Part shown: positions 1 to 5,269 of the stretch, piece after piece | Layout of the letters: every line of letters begins with the position of its first letter | Position numbering within the stretch: position 1 is the first letter of the stretch | Assembly: GCA_017425305.1 (NCBI GenBank) | Contig: JAFOOW010000092.1 | Location: 1-5,269 of the forward strand | Source of the DNA: Peptostreptococcaceae bacterium | Lineage (GTDB): Bacteria; Bacillota; Clostridia; Peptostreptococcales; Peptostreptococcaceae | Direction of reading: 5' to 3' | DNA: 5,269 nucleotides | Translations under genes and position numbers: made by a program | Notes under the pieces: model-generated | The model's input: only the letters and a program-made list of their open reading frames with translations | Database searches by the model: none | Told to the model about the DNA's origin: nothing

Positions 1-10
1 TATACAATAA

Positions 11-292
11 TTAAATTTTATTTAAACTAAATAATCTTATAGAATTCTTATACATAATATTATCGTAGTCTTCTTTACTTATCATATCTTTTAAATCATT
101 AAAATATTGTTGATATAACGATGGCTCTCCTTTAAGATTATGGTGATAAGTATCAACTCCATCTATTGGATTGCCACTACCAAATAATATTTTTTTACTA
201 CCAAAAATATTTATAGCCTTTATAACACTTTCTACTGGTACCCACGCTGTATCACCATATAAATTAGGTAATTTAGCTATATATAAAATTAG
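11..292 (-). pseudogene. C-terminal remnant of a metal-dependent amidohydrolase (Amidohydro_2-like)
   Basis: This open stretch of 93 codons ends at a TAA (11-13) and is preceded in frame by a stop at 293-295, with no start codon and no ribosome binding site. Its translation resembles the last third of TIM-barrel amidohydrolases. It contains NLYGDTAWVPVESVIKA (residues 10-26), then KILFGSGNPIDGVDTY (34-49), then a tail with SKEDYDNIMYKNSIRLF (72-88), the usual closing helix of these enzymes. The family normally has a metal-ligand Asp in the strand ending GTD or GSD; here residue 40 is Gly (GSGNP). The N-terminal two thirds, which would hold the HxH and later His ligands, are absent. I therefore read it as a dead gene fragment. 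The family call comes from motif recall only, without a search; the substrate cannot be named. Confidence 0.6.
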
Positions 293-306
293 TTAATTGA
301 TCATAC

Positions 307-423
307 TTAACAATTTAACTTTTTAGCTTCTAATATCATAATAAATTCTGCTGTAACTAATACAAAATCTAATTGTGCCACATAATCATCTTTTTCTATT
401 CTAATATCATGTAAGCAAATCAT
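307..423 (-). pseudogene. NERD-domain (nuclease-related domain) fragment
   Basis: A 38-codon ORF opens with ATG at 423-421 and stops with TAA at 309-307. The peptide reads LHDIRIEKDDYVAQLDFVLV (residues 4-23), then a hydrophobic strand and ILEAKKLN (30-37). The order LHDI, AQ(I/L)D, V-T, E-x-K is what I recognise as the core of the NERD domain, a PD-(D/E)xK-like nuclease fold; D19, E32 and K34 would be the acidic and lysine active-site positions. Full NERD proteins are much longer, so both ends are missing. The ATG sits directly after the T-tract of the operon terminator and has no ribosome binding site, so expression is unlikely. It lies 14 bases from the amidohydrolase remnant, in a different frame. 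Family assignment is inferred from motif pattern only. Confidence 0.5.
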
Positions 424-425
424 AG

Positions 426-466
426 AAAAAAAATAGTAGTATTCTATTAAAACAGAATACTACTAT
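426..466 (-). terminator. Intrinsic terminator closing the hydEGF operon
   Basis: A perfect 13-bp inverted repeat (433-445 with 454-466, AGAATACTACTAT type) encloses an 8-base loop. Read on the minus strand it is followed at once by eight T (complement of A426-A433). This is a classical Rho-independent terminator 127 bases after the hydF stop. The stem is AT-rich but long. The other strand lacks a T-run after the hairpin, so it acts in the minus direction only. Confidence 0.85.
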
Positions 467-593
467 CTCTTGTAATTTTATCCAATAACTAAATATTAAA
501 TTGTTCTTTATAATTATAGATTAAATTCTATAAATATATTCAAAAAGCCAAATTTCTTTATTATTAAGCTACTACTCCTTAGATTTTAAAGTT
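467..593 (-). other. hydF 3' untranslated stretch with no gene
   Basis: This AT-rich spacer between the hydF stop and the operon terminator shows no convincing ORF on either strand. The only local structure is a weak 7-bp AT-only inverted repeat (514-520 with 527-533, 6-base loop), which is expected by chance in such composition. It is probably just transcribed 3' UTR. Confidence 0.5.
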
Positions 594-1781
594 TTATTTA
601 AAAATCTCAACTGATCTATCTAATATTTTTGTAAAATAAGCTATAACCATTCCATAGTTAGTTATAGGTACATTTTTTTCTTTACATGCATTTATTTTGT
701 TAAGTACACTTTTTCTATTTACCATACATGCACCACAGTGAATTATTAAATCATAGTCTTCAACATTTTCTTTAAAATCATATCCAACCATATATTCAAT
801 ATTTAAATCTCCACCAGCTATTTTTCTTAGCATATTAGGTATTTTAACTCTACCTATATCTTCATGTGATACATTATGTGAGCAGCTTTCACATATTAAT
901 ACTTTATCATTTGGCTTTAAAGTATCTAGCTTTTTTGTTCCTTTTAGAAACTCATTAAGCTCACCTTTTTGTCTAGCAAATAATATTGAAAAACTAGTAA
1001 GTTTTAAATCTTTAGGTACTATACTTTCCACTTCTTTAAAGGCTTGAGAATCAGTTATAACTAAATCTACATCCTTTATTTCTTCAAGAGCTTCTTTAAG
1101 CTCAGTATCTCTTACAACGTAAGTCTTTATACCATGGTCTAAGCAATCTCTTATAACTTGAACTTGTGGAAGAATTATTCTTCCCTTTGGTGCTTCACTA
1201 TCAATTGGTACTACTAAAATTACTTTAGAGCCGTATTCTAGTAAGTCACCAACAAGTGATTTTTCTTCCTCCCCATTTTCTAGATGTTTTATTATTTCAC
1301 TTTTAAGTTCATCAATTCCTTTGTTATCCTTAGCAGATACAGAAACATATGACTTAAAGTTTTTAACTAAAGTATCTAGTTCTTCTTTACTTACAGTATC
1401 TATTTTATTTATAACTACAACGTGATTCACATTATATTTAGCTAGTTGTCTCTTCCAAGTTTTATAAGTATCTAAATCAGCATTTCCTGCATCAATTACA
1501 TATAAGGCAAAATCAAGTCTTCTTAAAACTTCATAACTTTTCTTAATTCTTACAGCTCCAAGTTCTGTTTTATCTTCAAGACCTGCTGTATCAATTAATA
1601 ATACTGGTCCAAATGGGATAAGTTCCATAGCCTTTTGAACAGGGTCTGTTGTAGTACCTTCTACATTTGATACCAATGATATTTCTTGACCTAAAATACT
1701 ATTCATAAGAGATGATTTACCACTATTAGTATTCCCATATATCCCTATATGCTTTCTATTTGAATTTGGAGTAATATTCAT
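594..1781 (-). CDS. hydF: [FeFe]-hydrogenase H-cluster maturation GTPase HydF
   Basis: HydF is the cytoplasmic scaffold that holds the di-iron precursor made by HydG and HydE and passes it to apo-hydrogenase. The 395-residue protein shows the full family layout. The N-terminal Ras-like G domain has a P-loop GNTNSGKS (16-23), switch GTTTD (42-46), DTAG (64-67), NKID (125-128) and SAK (149-151). A middle dimerisation region spans roughly 175-265. The C-terminal cluster domain has CSH (C300, H302) and HCGAC (H348, C349, C352), the CxH...HCxxC signature that binds the [4Fe-4S] cluster. These last motifs separate it from Era/EngA-type GTPases. The ATG at 1781-1779 has a strong GGAGGG site (1786-1791) and follows the hydG stop by 9 bases. 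It is the last gene of the hydE-hydG-hydF group and looks complete, with all key residues present. Confidence 0.97.
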   Translation of the reverse strand: MNITPNSNRKHIGIYGNTNSGKSSLMNSILGQEISLVSNVEGTTTDPVQKAMELIPFGPVLLIDTAGLEDKTELGAVRIKKSYEVLRRLDFALYVIDAGNADLDTYKTWKRQLAKYNVNHVVVINKIDTVSKEELDTLVKNFKSYVSVSAKDNKGIDELKSEIIKHLENGEEEKSLVGDLLEYGSKVILVVPIDSEAPKGRIILPQVQVIRDCLDHGIKTYVVRDTELKEALEEIKDVDLVITDSQAFKEVESIVPKDLKLTSFSILFARQKGELNEFLKGTKKLDTLKPNDKVLICESCSHNVSHEDIGRVKIPNMLRKIAGGDLNIEYMVGYDFKENVEDYDLIIHCGACMVNRKSVLNKINACKEKNVPITNYGMVIAYFTKILDRSVEIFK

Positions 1782-1785
1782 ACTT

Positions 1786-1791
1786 CCCTCC
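1786..1791 (-). promoter_or_regulatory. hydF ribosome binding site overlapping the hydG stop
   Basis: On the minus strand GGAGGG lies four bases before the hydF ATG, and its first base is the last base of the hydG TAG stop (1793-1791). Ribosomes finishing hydG therefore end on the hydF start region, which suggests translational coupling of the two maturases. Confidence 0.75.
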
Positions 1792-3167
1792 TATAAGTAA
1801 AAGTCTCTTTCACCTTTTTTCATATTTTCTAAGTTTGCTTTAGTCATATTTTTTATATCCTCTCTTTGGATATTTTCAACTTCAGCATCTATCACTTCTA
1901 AAGCTTTATCATATAACTCTTTATCACCATAATCTAAAGTAAATTCAAGTAGTGTCATAATTGCATTAGGCTCGCAAACGTATTTTATATTTCCTGATTT
2001 AGCTAGGGCCATAAATCTGTCCCCAGTTCTTCCTTTTCTATAACAAGCTGTACAATAGCTTGGTATATATCCATCTTCTAATAACTCTTTTAATATTTCT
2101 ATTGGGCTTCTTTCATCATTAGTTTTAAATTGTTTTACTTCTAAACCTTCTTCTCTTTGTTTATATCCACCAACCCCTGTAGATGAACCAGCAGATATTT
2201 GGCTTACACCATATTTAAGTAATTCTCTTCTCATTTCTGGTGTTTCTCTAGTTGAAAGTATAAGTCCAGTAAAAGGTACTGCAATTCTTAGTATTGCAAC
2301 TACTTTCTTAAACATTTTATCATCTAATAAATATGGATAGTTTTCAAGAGTCACTCCCTTAGCAGGTTGAAGTCTTGGCACTGATATAGTGTGGAAGCCT
2401 ACTCCATACTTTTCTTCTAAATGAGTATTATGCATCATAAGAGCTAATACTTCAAATCTAGGGTCAGCAAGACCAAATAATACACCTGCACCTACATCAT
2501 CTATTCCAGCTTCCATAGCTCTATCAAAAGCAGTTAAATGATAATCATAATCTCCTTTTAAAGATTTTGGATGCATTTTTTCATAAGATTCTTTATGATA
2601 TGTTTCTTGAAATAATATATATGTACCTATTCCTTTTTCATGTAATTTTTTATAGTTTTCAACAGTAGTAGCTGCTATATTTACATTAACTCTTCTGATT
2701 TCTCCATTTTCATTTTGAGTTTTATATATTGTGTCCAAGCATTCTAATGCATAATCTATAGGAGCATTTACAGGGTCTTCACCTAGTTCTAGTGCTAATC
2801 TTTTATGTCCCATCTTTTCTAGAATTCGCACTTCTTCTGCAACTTCATCCATAGTTAATTTTCTTCTTTCAAATTTGTTATCTCTCTTGTATCCACAATA
2901 TACACAATTATTTACACAATAATCACTAACATATAAAGGTGCAAATACTACTATTCTTTTTCCGTATATATCTTTTTTTATTTCACCAGCTAATTTGTAT
3001 ATTTCCTCTAAATCACTTTTATCTTCAGTTTGAAGTAATATAGCTATATCTTTATATGATAGACCATCTCTTTTTTTAGCTTTTTCTAGAATTCCCTTAA
3101 TTTCCTCATTACTTGGATTCTTAGTTTCTTCTAATATTTTGTATATAAGATCATGATTTATGAACAT
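1791..3167 (-). CDS. hydG: [FeFe]-hydrogenase maturase HydG, radical SAM tyrosine lyase
   Basis: HydG splits tyrosine with a 5'-deoxyadenosyl radical, releasing p-cresol and dehydroglycine. The latter becomes the CO and cyanide ligands, assembled as an Fe(CO)2(CN)-cysteine unit for the H-cluster. The 458-residue protein has the radical SAM cysteines C84, C88 and C91 (CVNNCVYCGY, a CX3CX2C motif) in a TIM barrel. A C-terminal CX2CX22C motif (C372, C375, C398; YCTACYRKG) binds the auxiliary cluster that carries the dangler iron. That second motif separates HydG from its close relative ThiH. H259 in GFHTIS matches the position of the His ligand of the dangler iron as I recall it, and SAGSSTGVGGY (325-335) is typical of the family. 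The ATG has AAGGAG about seven bases upstream (3175-3180). It sits 98 bases after hydE, with no terminator between, and 9 bases before hydF, so all three are probably cotranscribed. Confidence 0.98.
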   Translation of the reverse strand: MFINHDLIYKILEETKNPSNEEIKGILEKAKKRDGLSYKDIAILLQTEDKSDLEEIYKLAGEIKKDIYGKRIVVFAPLYVSDYCVNNCVYCGYKRDNKFERRKLTMDEVAEEVRILEKMGHKRLALELGEDPVNAPIDYALECLDTIYKTQNENGEIRRVNVNIAATTVENYKKLHEKGIGTYILFQETYHKESYEKMHPKSLKGDYDYHLTAFDRAMEAGIDDVGAGVLFGLADPRFEVLALMMHNTHLEEKYGVGFHTISVPRLQPAKGVTLENYPYLLDDKMFKKVVAILRIAVPFTGLILSTRETPEMRRELLKYGVSQISAGSSTGVGGYKQREEGLEVKQFKTNDERSPIEILKELLEDGYIPSYCTACYRKGRTGDRFMALAKSGNIKYVCEPNAIMTLLEFTLDYGDKELYDKALEVIDAEVENIQREDIKNMTKANLENMKKGERDFYL

Positions 3168-3266
3168 AACTATTCTCCTTTTATCAAAATTTACTTTTTA
3201 TATAATATTCCTTTACTATATAGCTGTTTTTACTATGTTACTTTAATATTAATTAAAATATAAAAT
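3168..3266 (-). other. hydE-hydG intergenic spacer
   Basis: This is a 99-base AT-rich spacer. It holds the hydG ribosome binding site (AAGGAG on the minus strand near 3175-3180) at its downstream end. I see no GC-containing hairpin with a T-tract and no clear paired -35/-10, so read-through from hydE is the simplest reading. A weak internal promoter cannot be excluded in such AT-rich DNA. Confidence 0.5.
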
Positions 3267-4313
3267 TTATTCAAAATCAGGATTATCTCCTCTTGCAACA
3301 ACTAGCTCAAATCCAGATTCTCTAAGTTTTTTTTCTATTTCATTTCTATACTCTGCATCTTCATCTAATATAAATGCTTTATTATTATATAAAGAATATT
3401 TTTTTCTAACTGCCATTGGTGATAAGTTAGGCATTATAACATTTGCTCCTGCTCTTAAACCTTCAGTTCTTCCATTGCTATCTATACTTGCAAGTGCTGT
3501 AGTTGCAGGTAATAACACCTTTGGTAATAATAATCTTGTTATTGCAAGTAAAATTACAGTTTTTTCTGTAGTACCTGCTGTACAATCTCTAAGTGGTGTA
3601 TCTTTATGAGGAATAAATGGACCTATACCACACATTGCAGGTTCTAATTCTTTTACAAATCTTAAATCATTTACCAAATCCTCATTAGTTTGATTTGGTA
3701 GTCCTACCATGAACCCTGCTCCAGCTTGGAATCCTATTTCCTTTAAATCTCTTAAGCAACGTCTTCTCTCTTCAAACGATTCAGTGTTATGTATAAATTC
3801 ATAAAGACTTTTAGTTGCACTTTCATGTCTAAGTAAAAATCTATCTGCTCCAGCTTCGTATAATTTTTTATAAGACTCGTAACTTCTTTCTCCAATAGAT
3901 AGTGTTAGTGCATTATCTGGAAACTCTTTTTTTATAGCTTTTATAATTTCAACCATTTTTTCATCTGTATAGAAAGCATCTTCTCCACCTTGTAAAACAG
4001 TTGTCTTATATCCTAATTCATCTCCTCTTCTAACGCACTCTAGTATATCATCTATATCTAATCTATATCTTTCTGCATTTTTATTACTTCTTCTAAGTCC
4101 ACAATATCTACAATCTTTTTTGCAGTAACTACTAATCTCTATTAATCCTCTAACAAATACTGTATTTTTAAAATATCTATATCTTGTTTCGTAAGCTTTA
4201 TCTATAAGAAATTTTTTACTATTCTCATCTATATTATCTAACAAATATAATAATTCTTCTCTTGATGCATCATTAGTATCATATAGCTTTTGTATTATCT
4301 CCTTAACATCCAT
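3267..4313 (-). CDS. hydE: [FeFe]-hydrogenase maturase HydE, radical SAM enzyme
   Basis: HydE is a cytoplasmic radical SAM enzyme that takes the Fe(CO)2(CN)-cysteine unit from HydG and converts it toward the di-iron precursor later loaded on HydF. The 348-residue protein shows C64, C68 and C71 (SSYCKKDCRYCGLRRSN), the CX3CX2C cluster motif. Barrel motifs of the HydE/PylB/BioB group follow: LQGGED near 107, RFLLRHESA near 158, AGAGFMVGLPNQT near 197 and MPNLSP near 297. The hydG/hydF neighbours decide for HydE over PylB. The region after MPNLSP has no cysteine, so the accessory cluster seen in some HydE proteins is missing; that cluster is known to be dispensable. I chose the ATG at 4313-4311 over an in-frame GTG three codons upstream (4322-4320), because that GTG lies inside the ribosome binding sequence GAGGTGAT. 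With the GTG, the product would be 351 residues. Confidence 0.96.
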   Translation of the reverse strand: MDVKEIIQKLYDTNDASREELLYLLDNIDENSKKFLIDKAYETRYRYFKNTVFVRGLIEISSYCKKDCRYCGLRRSNKNAERYRLDIDDILECVRRGDELGYKTTVLQGGEDAFYTDEKMVEIIKAIKKEFPDNALTLSIGERSYESYKKLYEAGADRFLLRHESATKSLYEFIHNTESFEERRRCLRDLKEIGFQAGAGFMVGLPNQTNEDLVNDLRFVKELEPAMCGIGPFIPHKDTPLRDCTAGTTEKTVILLAITRLLLPKVLLPATTALASIDSNGRTEGLRAGANVIMPNLSPMAVRKKYSLYNNKAFILDEDAEYRNEIEKKLRESGFELVVARGDNPDFE

Positions 4314-4317
4314 TTTT

Positions 4318-4325
4318 ATCACCTC
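4318..4325 (-). promoter_or_regulatory. hydE ribosome binding site (decides the start)
   Basis: On the minus strand GAGGTGAT matches eight bases of the 16S-complementary consensus. Its GAGG core lies eight bases before the ATG at 4313-4311. The possible GTG start at 4322-4320 is part of this site and has no separate site of its own upstream. Confidence 0.75.
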
Positions 4326-4354
4326 TATCTCTATACAATAAATTTATTACTTAA

Positions 4355-4383
4355 CTTATGTATATTTTAAATATTTTTTGCAA
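4355..4383 (-). promoter_or_regulatory. Weak candidate sigma-A promoter for hydEGF
   Basis: The spacer between the upstream terminator and hydE should contain a promoter if the terminator is efficient. The best pair I found on the minus strand is TTGCAA (4383-4378) and CATAAG (4360-4355), 17 bases apart, each matching four of six consensus bases. Other AT-rich pairings are nearly as good, so the exact position is uncertain. Confidence 0.25.
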
Positions 4384-4427
4384 TTTACTATTTTTTAATT
4401 ATGAAACTATTAATATACTATTTTTTT

Positions 4428-4470
4428 ATATAAATAGGCTGTCCTAAATTCATTTATATTTAGGACAGCT
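4428..4470 (-). terminator. Terminator between the hydrogenase gene and hydE
   Basis: A perfect 12-bp inverted repeat (4438-4449 with 4458-4469, GCTGTCCTAAAT type) encloses an 8-base loop, 52 bases past the hydrogenase stop. On the minus strand it is followed by CTATTTATAT, a moderately T-rich tail. The stem has five G-C pairs and is the strongest in the window. The imperfect T-tract leaves room for partial read-through into hydE. Confidence 0.7.
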
Positions 4471-4521
4471 TATTAAAAATTATTAACTTATGTAAAGTTT
4501 ATTATCTCATATCAAGATTTT

Positions 4522-5269
4522 TTATTCTTCATCAAGTCCTAACATGTGCTTTTTAGAACTATATGATGTATGTAAAAGCTCATGTGCCACGTGTGATAAT
4601 GGCTCTCCGTAGAATTCATCATATACAGCTATTATATCTGGATTTTGATAACTACTCTTTATTTTTAATTCTACATCTTTACCATATAACCCCTCTATAC
4701 GGCTAAGTCTTATTTTATCATTTATTACTTTTGTAGTTTTAGGTTGTCCACCTCCACCGATGCAACCACCTTTACAAGCCATTACTTCTACAAAGTCATA
4801 TTTAACTTCATCATTTTTTATCTTTTCAATTAATGTTCTTGCATGAGCTGTTCCTTGTACTACAGCTAATTTTAAGCTAACATCACCTATAGTTATAGAA
4901 GCTTCTTTTACTCCTTCTAAACCTCTTACTGGTTCAAATTTTAAAAGTTCTTCTGTTGGGTCTTCTCCTGTTATTGAGTGATATGCAGTTCTAATAGCAG
5001 CTTCTGTAACACCACCACTATTACCAAATATAACTCCAGCACCACTACCTAAACCTAACATATTATCAAATTTAGAACCTTCTAAGTTGCCAAAGTCTAT
5101 TCCTTCTTCTTTTATCCACTTAGCTAGTTCTTTAGTAGTTATTATGATGTCGTTATCTCTTAAACCTTCTATATCATTAAACATAGCTGAATCATTCATT
5201 TCAGGTCTATCTATCTCAAACTTTTTAGCAGTACATGGTGTTATTGTAACATTTACTATTCTTCTTGGA
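4522..5269 (-). CDS. [FeFe]-hydrogenase catalytic subunit, C-terminal part (5' end outside window)
   Basis: The enzyme reduces protons to H2, or oxidises H2, at the H-cluster. The frame is open through the window edge, giving 248 visible residues plus the stop. The ATG at 5199-5197 is internal, because conserved hydrogenase sequence lies upstream of it. Visible parts, numbered from the first complete codon, are the second H-cluster loop TPCTAKKFE (10-18, cluster ligand C12) and the third loop EVMACKGGCIGGGGQP (161-176, ligands C165 and C169). A small-subunit-like C-terminal domain ends in YGEPLSHVAHELLHTSY. The first loop (TSCCP type) and any N-terminal ferredoxin domains are outside. The usual first residue of the MPC motif is Thr here, and RPEMN follows. 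I recall this combination from group B clostridial hydrogenases (C. pasteurianum CpIII-like), which I have not verified. A terminator follows the gene. I leave the symbol empty because the paralogue type is not settled. Confidence 0.95.
   Translation of the reverse strand, partial: PRRIVNVTITPCTAKKFEIDRPEMNDSAMFNDIEGLRDNDIIITTKELAKWIKEEGIDFGNLEGSKFDNMLGLGSGAGVIFGNSGGVTEAAIRTAYHSITGEDPTEELLKFEPVRGLEGVKEASITIGDVSLKLAVVQGTAHARTLIEKIKNDEVKYDFVEVMACKGGCIGGGGQPKTTKVINDKIRLSRIEGLYGKDVELKIKSSYQNPDIIAVYDEFYGEPLSHVAHELLHTSYSSKKHMLGLDEE

Noticed and set aside
514..533. Inverted repeat TTATAGA/TCTATAA as a second terminator or regulatory hairpin after hydF
   Set aside because: It is a 7-bp AT-rich stem with no T-tract, expected by chance in this composition; the strong terminator is at 426-466.
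1..593. An insertion sequence or mobile element at the left end
   Set aside because: No transposase-like translation, terminal inverted repeats or direct repeats are visible; the only inverted repeats are the operon terminator hairpin and the weak chance repeat at 514-533.
1791..3167. ThiH (thiamine thiazole synthesis) instead of HydG
   Set aside because: The C-terminal CX2CX22C auxiliary-cluster motif and the hydE/hydF neighbours identify HydG.
4320..4322. GTG as the hydE start codon
   Set aside because: It lies within the GAGGTGAT ribosome binding sequence and has no site of its own; the ATG nine bases downstream is well spaced.
4428..4470. Riboswitch or attenuator in the leader before hydE
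   Set aside because: Only one simple hairpin is visible, close to the hydrogenase stop, with no alternative pairing or conserved aptamer pattern that I can recognise.
4522..5199. A 225-residue hydrogenase ORF starting at the ATG 5199-5197
   Set aside because: The frame continues upstream to the window edge with conserved hydrogenase sequence, including cluster ligand Cys in TPCTAKKFE, so this ATG is internal and the gene is merely cut by the window.
1..5269. A novel multi-gene system or CRISPR array
   Set aside because: All long ORFs belong to the known [FeFe]-hydrogenase and HydEFG families, and no spaced direct repeats were seen.

Overview
The window is strongly AT-rich, and every recognisable gene lies on the minus strand, so transcription runs from high to low coordinates. 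The genes are one [FeFe]-hydrogenase (only its C-terminal part is inside the window) followed by the three H-cluster maturases hydE, hydG and hydF. AT-rich composition, strong GGAGG-type ribosome binding sites and a complete [FeFe]-hydrogenase maturation set point to an anaerobic fermentative Firmicute of class Clostridia. Clostridiaceae or Peptostreptococcaceae seem likely from the flavour of the proteins, but the sequence does not settle the family.

Layout in transcription order. From 5269 down to 4522 is the 3' part of an [FeFe]-hydrogenase catalytic subunit; its frame is open through the window edge, so the gene starts outside. A 208-base gap follows, with an intrinsic terminator (stem 4438-4469) and an AT-rich leader that probably carries the maturase promoter. 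Then come hydE (4313-3267, start corrected to an internal ATG), a 98-base gap, hydG (3167-1791), a 9-base gap and hydF (1781-594). The hydF ribosome binding site overlaps the hydG stop codon, so these two are likely coupled in translation. A perfect 13-bp hairpin followed by eight T (minus strand, 466-426) ends the operon. Beyond it are two decayed gene pieces: a NERD-domain fragment (423-307) and the C-terminal third of a metal-dependent amidohydrolase (292-11).

The maturases work as one assembly line. HydG, a radical SAM tyrosine lyase, makes CO and cyanide and builds an Fe(CO)2(CN)-cysteine unit. HydE, a second radical SAM enzyme, processes that unit. HydF, a GTPase and iron-sulfur scaffold, carries the finished di-iron precursor to apo-hydrogenase. 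The hydrogenase next door is the obvious client.

The core is a known system, not a new one. The points most worth a second look are the Met-to-Thr change in the hydrogenase H-cluster loop (TPCTAKKFE instead of the usual MPC motif), the lack of accessory-cluster cysteines in HydE, and the gene-decay zone just past the operon terminator.
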